64,000 nt of DNA, from contig NZ_JBEXAC010000003.1 of the NCBI RefSeq assembly GCF_040567655.1, positions 310,001 to 374,000 of the forward strand. The letters are read 5' to 3'. Below are positions 43,634 through 52,024 of this stretch, one piece after another. This DNA is from Chitinophaga sp. H8 (GTDB taxonomy: Bacteria > Bacteroidota > Bacteroidia > Chitinophagales > Chitinophagaceae). Within the stretch, counting starts at the first letter, position 1, and each line of letters opens with the position of its first letter. Below the pieces are notes generated by a model. The model saw only the letters and a program-made list of their open reading frames with translations, was not told the DNA's origin and searched no databases. A program made the translations under genes and the position numbers.

Positions 43634-43670
43634 GCAAAAGAAAAAGCCCTTCCCGGTTACAGGAAGAGCT
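43634..43670 (-). terminator. Terminator of rpsT
   Basis: On the minus strand AGCTCTTCC and GGAAGGGCT form a stem (one G-T pair) followed by TTTTTCTTTT. It lies about 30 bp after the rpsT stop. Confidence 0.75.
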
Positions 43671-43698
43671 ATAAGTTCTATGTGTAGCTAAAAATATC

Positions 43699-43953
43699 TT
43701 AAGCCAGTGCGTTCACCTTCAGCGTTAACTTGCTTTTCAGGTTGGCCGCTTTGTTTTTATGAATGATATTGCGTTTTGCCAGCTTATCAATCATAGATAA
43801 TACATCGGGTAATTCTTTCCCAGCAGCTGCTTTTTCAGTCAGCGCTTTCAGATCACGGATGGCATTACGGGTAGTTTTACCGTAGTAACGGTTACGCTCG
43901 TTACGCTTTCTACTCTGACGTACGTCTTTTTTCGTTGCTTTATGGTTTGCCAT
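43699..43953 (-). CDS. rpsT: 30S ribosomal protein S20
   Basis: An 84-residue basic protein that binds 16S rRNA early in small-subunit assembly. It starts MANHKATKKDVRQSRKRNER and has the expected helical, Lys/Arg-rich content; KNIIHKNKAANLKSKL near the end matches the conserved C-terminal helix of bS20. It is a single-gene transcript with its own TTG-N19-TACCTTTG promoter and a terminator. Confidence 0.96.
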   Translation of the reverse strand: MANHKATKKDVRQSRKRNERNRYYGKTTRNAIRDLKALTEKAAAGKELPDVLSMIDKLAKRNIIHKNKAANLKSKLTLKVNALA

Positions 43954-44341
43954 TATTCAATTTTCAGTTTCGGAGGGCAAAGGTAACCATATTCTCTTTA
44001 CAAACAAAATAATTTGGCAAATGAAAATATGCATTGTCCGGAGTGAAGGGCTAAATTACAAATAATATGGTATATGTTGAAACGTTTTAAAAAGGTGATA
44101 TTGGGATTTTTAATATTTAACAAAAGGTGCGCTTCAAATTTTTAGAAGTAAAAACCAAGTTATACCTTTCCGTGGGAAATTAAGCTATTATGGAATCTAT
44201 GCATCCTGGAACCATCCGCGTATGAGTAAATTTTAACGCGTTGTTTAACAAAAAACAAGCGATATTTGCATTCCCATACTCCATAATAAGGGGTATAAGT
44301 AGAAAAGTATTTGAATCGAAGATCAGCAAAACTCGTTGTAA
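43954..44341. other. 388-bp divergent gap between rpsT and sucA
   Basis: The left part holds the rpsT promoter (listed). The rest is AT-rich. Near sucA a GATATTTGCATTCC segment (44261-44274) resembles AATATTTGCAG before sucB, possibly a degenerate -7 box. No gene, RNA or strong palindrome seen. Confidence 0.5.
43978..44007 (-). promoter_or_regulatory. rpsT promoter (TTG-N19-TACCTTTG)
   Basis: On the minus strand, the -33 TTG (plus 44005-44007) and the -7 TACCTTTG (plus 43978-43985) are 19 bp apart. The -7 box ends 24 bp before the rpsT ATG. Confidence 0.8.
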
Positions 44342-47104
44342 ATGAAGGACTTCTCATTTGTCACCAACTCGCATCCTGCTTACATTGAATCTTTATACCA
44401 GGATTTTAGCAAAGATCCCCATTCTGTAGACCCGGAATGGGTGAAGTTTTTTGAAGGGTTTGATTTTGCAGTATCCGCAGCCGGAACCAATGGCAAAGCA
44501 GGCGCAGCACCAGCTGCGGGTGGAGCAGCAACATTACCGGTGACTAATGAACAACTAGTTAAAGAATTAGGTGCCTACAGGCTGATCCAGGGATACCGTA
44601 AAAAAGGCCATCTGATTGCTAAAACAAATCCTATCCGCGAGCGGAAAGACCGCCATGCCAATCTTGGCCTGGAATACTATGGATTGAGCGAGGCTGATTT
44701 GCAGACAGAGTTTTATGCAGGACAGGTAATCGGACTGGGAAAGGCTACCCTGGAAAAGATAATAGCCCGTTTAAAAGAAATATATGCTGGTGCAGTAGGG
44801 ATTCAATTTACTTATATCATAGACCCTAAAAAGGTGTCCTGGCTGCAAAGGGAATTTGAAGCCACTATGCGCAAGCCTTTTACCCTGGACCAGAAAAAGC
44901 GGATCCTGCAGAAGCTGAATCAGGGCGTTATATTCGAGAAGTTTTTACATACCAAATATATAGGTCAGAAACGTTTTTCGCTGGAAGGTGGGGAGTCTAC
45001 CATTCCTGCGCTGGATGCGATGATCAATACTGCTGCTGAGTTTGGCGTACAGGAATCTGTGATCGGGATGGCTCACCGGGGCCGTTTAAATGTGCTGGCC
45101 AATATCCTGGGTAAAACATACGAGCAGATCTTTACAGAATTTGAAGGTAACAGTACGCCGGATACTACCATGGGTAGCGGTGACGTAAAATATCACCTGG
45201 GTTTCCGCTCTATGGTAGAAACCCCAAGCGGTAACCAGGTAAATCTGCAGCTGATGCCTAACCCTTCCCACCTGGAAGTGGTAGACCCTATCGTACTTGG
45301 TTTTGCCCGCAGTAAGGCAGATGTTATTTACAACAGTGATTATGATAAGATACTCCCTATCCTGATTCATGGTGATGCCGCCGTAGCAGGACAGGGTATT
45401 ATATATGAGATTGCCCAGATGAGCAGGCTGAAAGGGTATTACAATGGTGGTACCATGCACTTTGTTATCAATAACCAGATCGGTTTTACCACTGATTTTG
45501 ATGATGCCCGTTCTTCAGATTATTGTACCAGCATTGCATCTATTATCAAAGCACCTGTATTCCACGTAAATGGAGATGATGCAGAAGCGGTGGTAAAAGT
45601 ATCAGAACTGGCTATCCGCTACCGTCAGGAATTTAATGAAGACATTTTCATTGACATGGTATGCTATCGTAAACATGGACATAACGAAGGTGATGAGCCG
45701 AAGTTTACGCAGCCCAGCCTGTATGCCCTGATCGATAAGCATCCTAATCCAAGGGAGATGTATACACAATTCCTGTTAAAGAACGGGGAAGCTGATGCAC
45801 AGGAGCTGGCTAAGGAAATGGAGAAGAGCTTCTGGGGCGACCTGCAGGCAAGACTGGATAATGTAAAGCAGCATCCGTTGCCTTATAATTTCCAGAAGCC
45901 GGAACTGTGGTGGCAGGCATTACGCAAATCCACGCCGGAAGATTTTGAACATTCTCCCAACACCGCTATAAAAGCGGAAGACTTCAAGCGCCTGTTTGAC
46001 GGCATGATGAAATGGCCGGAAAACTTTGAACCGCTGCGGAAGGTAGAAAAGCTGTTGCAGGATAAAATCAAACTTTATAATACGGAAGGAAAAGTAGATT
46101 GGGCTACCGGTGAGTTAATGGCATATGCCAGCTTGCTGATAGAAGGGAAAGATGTAAGAATGAGCGGGGAAGATGTGAAGCGGGGAACTTTCTCTCACCG
46201 TCATGCTGTACTGTTTGATGAAAATACTAATGAGACTTATAACAGGCTGAATCATTTCCAGGAAAACCAGGCTAAGTTCAGGATTTATAATTCCCTGTTG
46301 AGCGAGTTTGGTGTACTGGGATTTGAATATGGTTATGCCATGGCTAACCCCAATAACCTGGTTATCTGGGAAGCGCAATATGGCGACTTTACCAATGGTG
46401 CCCAGGTAGTGATAGATCAGTATGTAACCGGAGCAGAGCAAAAATGGACTACCCAGAACGGGATGGTACTGTTATTGCCACATGGTTATGAAGGAGGAGG
46501 ACCGGATCACTCCAGTGCGCGTCCGGAGCGGTTTTTACAGGCTTGCGCAGAAGAGAATATGGTAATCACCAATATTACCACTGCCGCCAACTTCTTCCAT
46601 GCATTACGCCGCCAGCTGGCATGGCCTTTCCGTAAACCATTGGTGAACTTCTCGCCTAAGGCTAATCTGCGTCATCAGGGAGCTTACTCTACCATGGAAG
46701 AATTTACCAGCGGTGGATTTAAAGAGGTGCTGGATGATCCGTTTATCCAGGATGCAACCAAAGTGAAGAAAGTATTGTTATGTAGTGGTAAGATGTATTT
46801 TGACCTGAGTGAAAAACAGCAGAAAGACAATCGTGTGGATGTAGCGATTGTACGTCTGGAACAATTATATCCGCTGCCGTTAAAGCAGCTGGAAGATATT
46901 AACCAGAAGTATAAAGGTGCTACTTTCTTCTGGGTACAGGAAGAACCGCTGAATATGGGTGCTGCTTCTTATCTCCAGATGAACCTGAAGCAGATTAATT
47001 ATGGCGTGATAAGCCGTAATCCAAGTGCTTCCACCGCTACCGGTTATGCCAAGATACATACCCGCGAGCAGCAGGAAATTATCGATACAGCATTTAATAT
47101 TTAG
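44342..47104 (+). CDS. sucA: 2-oxoglutarate dehydrogenase E1 component
   Basis: A 920-residue thiamine-diphosphate enzyme that decarboxylates 2-oxoglutarate in the citric acid cycle and passes the succinyl group to lipoyl-E2. N-terminal residues 1-50 (SHPAYIESLYQDFSKDP, YVKFF-type VDPEWVKFFEGFD) match the E2-binding arm of OdhA/SucA. ThDP-domain motifs include GMAHRGRLNVLANILG (about 241-256) and the Mg-binding HGDAAVAGQG. The C-terminal transketolase-like domain starts at about residue 590. A Gly/Ala-rich linker sits at about 49-65. sucB follows 137 bp downstream with a hairpin in between. Confidence 0.96.
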   Translation: MKDFSFVTNSHPAYIESLYQDFSKDPHSVDPEWVKFFEGFDFAVSAAGTNGKAGAAPAAGGAATLPVTNEQLVKELGAYRLIQGYRKKGHLIAKTNPIRERKDRHANLGLEYYGLSEADLQTEFYAGQVIGLGKATLEKIIARLKEIYAGAVGIQFTYIIDPKKVSWLQREFEATMRKPFTLDQKKRILQKLNQGVIFEKFLHTKYIGQKRFSLEGGESTIPALDAMINTAAEFGVQESVIGMAHRGRLNVLANILGKTYEQIFTEFEGNSTPDTTMGSGDVKYHLGFRSMVETPSGNQVNLQLMPNPSHLEVVDPIVLGFARSKADVIYNSDYDKILPILIHGDAAVAGQGIIYEIAQMSRLKGYYNGGTMHFVINNQIGFTTDFDDARSSDYCTSIASIIKAPVFHVNGDDAEAVVKVSELAIRYRQEFNEDIFIDMVCYRKHGHNEGDEPKFTQPSLYALIDKHPNPREMYTQFLLKNGEADAQELAKEMEKSFWGDLQARLDNVKQHPLPYNFQKPELWWQALRKSTPEDFEHSPNTAIKAEDFKRLFDGMMKWPENFEPLRKVEKLLQDKIKLYNTEGKVDWATGELMAYASLLIEGKDVRMSGEDVKRGTFSHRHAVLFDENTNETYNRLNHFQENQAKFRIYNSLLSEFGVLGFEYGYAMANPNNLVIWEAQYGDFTNGAQVVIDQYVTGAEQKWTTQNGMVLLLPHGYEGGGPDHSSARPERFLQACAEENMVITNITTAANFFHALRRQLAWPFRKPLVNFSPKANLRHQGAYSTMEEFTSGGFKEVLDDPFIQDATKVKKVLLCSGKMYFDLSEKQQKDNRVDVAIVRLEQLYPLPLKQLEDINQKYKGATFFWVQEEPLNMGAASYLQMNLKQINYGVISRNPSASTATGYAKIHTREQQEIIDTAFNI

Positions 47105-47113
47105 TAAAAAATT

Positions 47114-47142
47114 GAAAGACGAAAGAGCACCTTTCGTCTTTC
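47114..47142. terminator. Intercistronic hairpin between sucA and sucB
   Basis: A perfect 12-bp stem, GAAAGACGAAAG (47114-47125) with CTTTCGTCTTTC (47131-47142), and a 5-nt loop. No T-tract follows (GCGCG instead), so partial termination or mRNA stabilisation is as likely as full termination. Confidence 0.65.
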
Positions 47143-47241
47143 GCGCGTAATATTGCATAACGAAACTAGAAATATTTGCAGTTGATGATCCTCTTTTTAA
47201 AAATCGTCGATTGTCAATTGCCCACCATCAACTGATTAAAT

Positions 47242-48810
47242 ATGGTTATCGAAATCAAAGTCCCTACGGTAGGAGAATCTATTAGCGAGGTAACAATTGC
47301 AAAGTGGTTGAAGAAAGATGGCGATTATGTACAGCAGGATGAAGTGCTGTGCGAAATGGAATCAGAAAAGGCCACCTTTGAATTGAATGCTGAAAAGGCA
47401 GGGGTATTAAAGATATCGGCTCCGGAAGGTGCTACTTTGAAAATTGGGGATGTAGCCTGTACGATTGATGCTGATGCAGCCGCTCCGGCGTCCGCCGCAC
47501 CGGCAGCTGCACCTGCAGCCACTACACCCGCTCCCGAAGCTGCTCCTGTAGCCGCCGCACCGGCAGCGCCAGCAGTGAATAAGGGAACGATTGAAATGAA
47601 AGTACCTACTGTGGGTGAATCTATCAGTGAGGTAACTTTGGTGAAATGGATAAAGAAAGATGGTGATTATGTAGAACGCGATGAGATCATTTGCGAGCTG
47701 GAATCAGAAAAAGCCACCTTTGAACTGAATGCGGAAGAAGCAGGCGTATTACAAACAGTAGGGAAGGAAGGAGATGTGTTGAAAGTAGGTGATGTAGCCT
47801 GTAAGATAGATACCAGTGCACCAAGACCAGCGGGTCAGGCAGCACCTGCAGCAGCCAGTGCGCAACCACAGGCGGCTAAAGCAGCGCCGCAACCACAGCA
47901 GGCTCCGGTAACCAGCATTCCTAATGATATTAAAGCTACACCAGTAGCCGCAGCGGTGATCGCAGATAAGCATGTAGACCCTTCCAGTATTAAAGGTAGT
48001 GGTGCTCATGGTAAAATAAAGAAAGACGACGTATATGCTGCCCTGCAAAATCCAGGCGTGGCAATAGGCCAGGAAATGTTTACCCGCAACGAGCGCCGCG
48101 AAAAGATGAGCAATCTGCGTAAAACAGTATCCCGCCGTCTGGTAGAAGCAAAGAACACTACCGCTATGCTCACCACTTTTAATGAAGTGGACATGACCAA
48201 CATCATGGCTTTAAGAGCAAAGTATAAAGAAGTGTTTAAAAAGCAACACGAGGTGAACCTGGGCTTTATGAGCTTCTTCACCAAAGCCTGTTGTTTTGCT
48301 TTACAGGAATTTCCTTCTGTAAATGCTTACATAGATGGAGAGGAACTGGTATACCACGATTTCTGTGATGTATCTATTGCAGTATCCGCTCCTAAAGGCC
48401 TGGTAGTACCGGTAATCCGTAATGCGGAAAGCCTGGATATGGCAGGTATTGAGAAGAAAGTAGTAGAACTGGCTACCAAAGCACGGGATAACAAACTGAC
48501 GATGGACGAAATGACCGGTGGCACTTTCACCATTACCAATGGTGGGGTATTTGGCTCTTTAATGAGTACACCTATCATCAACATACCACAGTCAGCTATC
48601 CTGGGGATGCATAAGATCCAGGAGCGCCCTATGGCCATAGATGGCCAGGTGGTGATCAGGCCGATGATGTATGTAGCCCTGAGTTATGACCACCGTATTA
48701 TCGATGGCCGTGAGTCTGTAAGCTTCCTGGTACGGGTAAAAGAAATGCTGGAAAACCCTGAGCAGTTGCTGTTTGGTAAAGATCCGCTGAAAGCATTACT
48801 GAAACTGTAA
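47242..48810 (+). CDS. sucB: 2-oxoglutarate dehydrogenase E2 (dihydrolipoyl succinyltransferase) with two lipoyl domains
   Basis: A 522-residue E2 with two tandem lipoyl domains: residues 1-77 (lipoyl Lys43) and about 115-190 (Lys157), each with the [12 protein letters not shown] block. An Ala/Pro-rich linker of about 35 residues separates them and another follows. A peripheral E1/E3-binding domain (about 230-265, [14 protein letters not shown]) precedes the catalytic domain, which ends with SYDHRIIDG (active-site His). Usual SucB/OdhB proteins have one lipoyl domain and about 400 residues. The preceding sucA and succinyltransferase-type sequence favour OGDH over pyruvate dehydrogenase. Confidence 0.93.
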   Translation: MVIEIKVPTVGESISEVTIAKWLKKDGDYVQQDEVLCEMESEKATFELNAEKAGVLKISAPEGATLKIGDVACTIDADAAAPASAAPAAAPAATTPAPEAAPVAAAPAAPAVNKGTIEMKVPTVGESISEVTLVKWIKKDGDYVERDEIICELESEKATFELNAEEAGVLQTVGKEGDVLKVGDVACKIDTSAPRPAGQAAPAAASAQPQAAKAAPQPQQAPVTSIPNDIKATPVAAAVIADKHVDPSSIKGSGAHGKIKKDDVYAALQNPGVAIGQEMFTRNERREKMSNLRKTVSRRLVEAKNTTAMLTTFNEVDMTNIMALRAKYKEVFKKQHEVNLGFMSFFTKACCFALQEFPSVNAYIDGEELVYHDFCDVSIAVSAPKGLVVPVIRNAESLDMAGIEKKVVELATKARDNKLTMDEMTGGTFTITNGGVFGSLMSTPIINIPQSAILGMHKIQERPMAIDGQVVIRPMMYVALSYDHRIIDGRESVSFLVRVKEMLENPEQLLFGKDPLKALLKL

Positions 48811-48834
48811 TCATACTTCTTATAAAGGAATAGC

Positions 48835-48858
48835 AAAAGCCGGCGTATGCCGGCTTTT
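48835..48858 (+). terminator. Terminator after sucB
   Basis: AAAAGCCGGC (48835-48844) pairs with GCCGGCTTTT (48849-48858) around a 4-nt loop, followed by TT. It closes the sucAB transcript. Confidence 0.9.
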
Positions 48859-48918
48859 TTGTTTTAGTGCCCCTCTGCATTTGAGTGCTGCAGCAGGGGA
48901 TCACATCAGTAATTCAGC

Positions 48919-48926
48919 TATCTTTG
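48919..48926 (+). promoter_or_regulatory. -7 box TATCTTTG three bases before the RsmB/F-like gene
   Basis: Exact TAnnTTTG; its last base is three bases before ATG 48930, so the predicted mRNA is leaderless. No TTG lies at 19-21 bp. A CCCCTCTGCATTTGAG repeat element lies just upstream (48870-48885). Confidence 0.5.
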
Positions 48927-48929
48927 CGC

Positions 48930-50099
48930 ATGACCCGTTGGGAAAATTATTTAGCATCCGCAGAGAAAATCATTCGTACTTACGATAGCCATGTACCGCT
49001 TCACCATTTTCTGAAAGCATTTTTCAAGCAGCATCCGCATATGGGGAGCCGGGACCGGCGCTGGGTATCACAGCTGGTATATCACTATTTCAGGTTAGGT
49101 TATTTAGGAAAAGCCGTAATGACCGTACCTGAAAGGATACAGGCAGGTACTTTTCTCTGTGAAACACAATCGAATGAATGGCTGGCATTTTTCCGGCCCG
49201 ATCTGAATGAGCAGATAGGGCTTTCGCTGGAAGAGAAGCTGGCAAAGATTGCTCCACCGGGAGAGGCAGCTGTACCTGCAGCCATTTTTCCTTTTATCAA
49301 TGAGCTTTCTGAAGATATTGATGCCGCCGCATTTGCCCATTCTTTTTTTGTGCAGCCACGCTTATTTATCCGGGTGCGTAATAAACAGGAACGGTTGTTA
49401 AACCTGCTGCAGCAGGCAGGGGTGGCTTATGAAGTGATAGGCCGTAATACCATTGCGTTGCCTAACAGTACCAGGATAGATGATATCATCACCAATAAGG
49501 CGTGGTACGAAATACAGGATGTGTCCAGTCAGCAAACCGGGCAGCTTTTTAAGCCCAGGCCCAAAGATAAGTGGTGGGATTGCTGTGCAGCCAGCGGCGG
49601 GAAAGCGATATTGCTGAAAGACCTGCAACCTACAGTGGACATTCTCGTAACGGATGTCAGGGCTACTATCCTGGATAATCTGAAAAAACGGTTTGCTGAA
49701 GCCGGTATTAAAGATTTTCAATCTAAAGTGATGGACCTCACAGGCAGCAACCTGCCCACACTGGTAGGCAACCGTCAGTTCGATGGTATTATATTGGATG
49801 CCCCCTGCAGTGGTTCAGGAACCTGGGGCCGTACCCCGGAAAGTCTGTTGGGTTTCACAGCAGACAAGATCCTGGAATTCCAGGAATTGCAAAAGCGTAT
49901 AGCAAAAAACGTTATCCCGTTTATAAAACCTGGAGGTACATTGATCTATATTACCTGCTCTGTTTTCAAAAAGGAAAATGAAGAGATGGTGCAATGGATC
50001 GTAGAGAACAGTACATTGCAAGTAGTGGAAGGAGGGACGATCAAAGGGTATCATGATGGCGCCGACAGCATGTTTGCTGTAAAGCTGGTAAAAGAGTAA
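48930..50099 (+). CDS. RsmB/NOP family RNA (cytosine-5-)-methyltransferase
   Basis: A 389-residue SAM-dependent m5C RNA methyltransferase. The start at 48930 (MTRWENYLASAEKI) is preferred over the upstream frame because the -7 box sits between them. An N-terminal NusB-like helical region (about 1-130) precedes the Rossmann-like domain. WWDCCAASGGKAILL is the SAM-binding motif, DAPCSGSGTWGR contains motif IV Cys, and TCSVFKKENEEMV contains the catalytic Cys of motif VI. Target is likely 16S or 23S rRNA, but the exact base cannot be told. RsmB itself modifies C967 in E. coli; whether this is its orthologue is open. Confidence 0.88.
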   Translation: MTRWENYLASAEKIIRTYDSHVPLHHFLKAFFKQHPHMGSRDRRWVSQLVYHYFRLGYLGKAVMTVPERIQAGTFLCETQSNEWLAFFRPDLNEQIGLSLEEKLAKIAPPGEAAVPAAIFPFINELSEDIDAAAFAHSFFVQPRLFIRVRNKQERLLNLLQQAGVAYEVIGRNTIALPNSTRIDDIITNKAWYEIQDVSSQQTGQLFKPRPKDKWWDCCAASGGKAILLKDLQPTVDILVTDVRATILDNLKKRFAEAGIKDFQSKVMDLTGSNLPTLVGNRQFDGIILDAPCSGSGTWGRTPESLLGFTADKILEFQELQKRIAKNVIPFIKPGGTLIYITCSVFKKENEEMVQWIVENSTLQVVEGGTIKGYHDGADSMFAVKLVKE

Positions 50100-50173
50100 C
50101 CGGGTGTTAAATCAGTAGCTGGTTTAGCTGGTTGCTCCGGAAGATATATCTTAAAAAGCAGTAGTCAGGATAC

Positions 50174-51877
50174 TTATAGCTTCACCAGCTTGAGCGTGCT
50201 TTTGACAGTGCCTTGTATTACCCGTAAATAATAAACCCCTGCCGGAAGGGAGGAGAGCCCATCCTGCCAGTTAAAATAGCCATAGTTCATATCCACAGCG
50301 GGGAGGCTGCGTTTTCTTACTATTCTGCCCGCAGCATCCATTAATTCCAGCATGATCTGCAGGTTGGCTGACGCTTTATAGTATATTCTTAGCTGGTCGT
50401 TGAAGGGGTTGGGAAAAGCTTTTACAGGATGATTGTCCAGTGTTTGCCGGATATAAGCAGTATCCTGCAGCTCCATTTTCAGTAACGTATCATAGGCTGC
50501 ACGGAAATTGGGGATACCATATCCAATGCGGTAGTCCGGCTGTCTGTATTGGCTGCTGCAGGCTTTTACCGCCCGGAGGATATCCATATTGGTGCGGTGA
50601 GGAAAAGCCTGCCATAAGCAGGTAACCAGTCCCGCCAGCACGGGGGTAGCATAGGAAGTACCATTGCCACTGGTCAGGGTACCATCTGTATTCACCAGCA
50701 CGGTACCTACTCCCAGGCCGGCTACATCCGGTTTTATCCTGCCATCCGCAGTAGGGCCATATCCACTGAAAGTCGCCACCTGCAGTGCTTTATCTACTGC
50801 TGCCACGGTGAGTACACTATCTGCATCGGCAGGTGTTAACAGGTATTTCCAGGGATGATTACCTTCATTACCGGCTGCATTAACGACGATCATGCCTTTA
50901 CGTACAGCCAGGGCAGCGGCCTGTGCGATGATGGTGGTTTTACCATCCAGCTGGCTGTAGGTGTGGTTATAATCAGGATTATCAAAAAGATTGTATCCCA
51001 GAGAGGAGGAGATAACGTCTACCCCTATACTATCGGCCATTTCGGCGGCGGCTATCCAGTTATGTTCTTCTATGGGCTGTTCCATCCCGTTTTCTTCTGT
51101 ACGGAACAATACATATTCCGCCTCCGGGGCGGTGCCTACCATCTGGCCGGGCAGGTATGCCGTCAGTGCGGAAAGGCAAAAAGCACCATGTGTACCAAAA
51201 TCAAATACCTCCGTCGTATTATCGGTGAAATTGTGAGTAGCAATGAGTTGTTGCTGATTACGAAGTTGTGCAAAAGCTTTATTATCACCCACTCCCGAAA
51301 ATCCTGCATCCAGAATGGCGATGATCATACCTGCTCCGCGTTTTCCTTTATTATGAAGGTATTCTCCTTCATGCAGATGGATCTGATCAAAGGCATTACC
51401 ATAATAATCAGCTGCGGTACTACGTAAAAGGGGGATGTTTCCGGAATCAACCGTTTCACTGAGCTTTCCGGGAGCTATTGCAGGACCAGGCGCCAGCCGT
51501 TGTGCTGCCGGCATGGTTGTTTTTACAAAGGGAAAGCCGTTGATCTTTTGAAGGGCACTGGCATCATTGGTTTGAATGATCACCTGATTAAACCACCTGG
51601 AAGTGTACAACACTGTAACGTTACCTGCCCGAAGAATACTGTCCACATAGGCCGGTGTTACGGGAAGATCCGTACTGTCAATGTTGATCTGCTGGCGTTG
51701 CCGGCGTTGTATAGCCGCAGGAGATAAATACTGTTCGGGGGCACCTAGCTGGTAAGGCGTGTTCTTTTTATCGGTGAATGAAATAACGTAACGGGGGAGT
51801 TGGGCCAGCACAGCTGTGCCGGTAGCTAATATCAGGAAGCAGGAAACCAGGATAGCTGATAGGAGCGGTTTAATCAT
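50174..51877 (-). CDS. Secreted S8 (subtilisin-like) serine peptidase with type IX secretion sorting domain
   Basis: A 567-residue peptidase. The start at 51877 (MIKPLLSAILVSCFLILATG) gives a normal signal peptide; the longer frame runs into an intergenic repeat. The catalytic triad is present: Asp in IIAILDAGFSG, His in FDFGTHGAFCLS and Ser in GNGTSYATPVLAG. A propeptide-like region precedes it (about 27-170). The last 75 residues (AFPNPFNDQLRIYY to STLKLVKL) form a type A T9SS C-terminal domain, so the enzyme is exported by PorSS/T9SS and anchored or released at the cell surface. It likely degrades extracellular protein. Confidence 0.92.
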   Translation of the reverse strand: MIKPLLSAILVSCFLILATGTAVLAQLPRYVISFTDKKNTPYQLGAPEQYLSPAAIQRRQRQQINIDSTDLPVTPAYVDSILRAGNVTVLYTSRWFNQVIIQTNDASALQKINGFPFVKTTMPAAQRLAPGPAIAPGKLSETVDSGNIPLLRSTAADYYGNAFDQIHLHEGEYLHNKGKRGAGMIIAILDAGFSGVGDNKAFAQLRNQQQLIATHNFTDNTTEVFDFGTHGAFCLSALTAYLPGQMVGTAPEAEYVLFRTEENGMEQPIEEHNWIAAAEMADSIGVDVISSSLGYNLFDNPDYNHTYSQLDGKTTIIAQAAALAVRKGMIVVNAAGNEGNHPWKYLLTPADADSVLTVAAVDKALQVATFSGYGPTADGRIKPDVAGLGVGTVLVNTDGTLTSGNGTSYATPVLAGLVTCLWQAFPHRTNMDILRAVKACSSQYRQPDYRIGYGIPNFRAAYDTLLKMELQDTAYIRQTLDNHPVKAFPNPFNDQLRIYYKASANLQIMLELMDAAGRIVRKRSLPAVDMNYGYFNWQDGLSSLPAGVYYLRVIQGTVKSTLKLVKL

Positions 51878-51916
51878 CAGGTATAGCTTTTGGAATGAGC
51901 TACGGCTTATTTTGAA

Positions 51917-52024
51917 AGCTACGAGCTTTGAGCTACCAGCTGCGAGCTTAAATGCAGCGAAGTATATAATCAACATCTGCAATATACGATAATCGCTCGT
52001 GGCTCAAAGCTCATAGCTCGCAGC
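51917..52024. repeat. Palindromic intergenic repeat between the subtilase and mnmA genes
   Basis: AGCTACGAGCTTTGAGCTAC-type units on the left (51918-51950) are approximate reverse complements of CGCTCGTGGCTCAAAGCTC and CATAGCTCGCAGCT on the right (51993-52024). The left part ends in CTTAAATGCAGCG (51947-51959), the core also seen at 31.7-31.9 kb. Confidence 0.6.
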
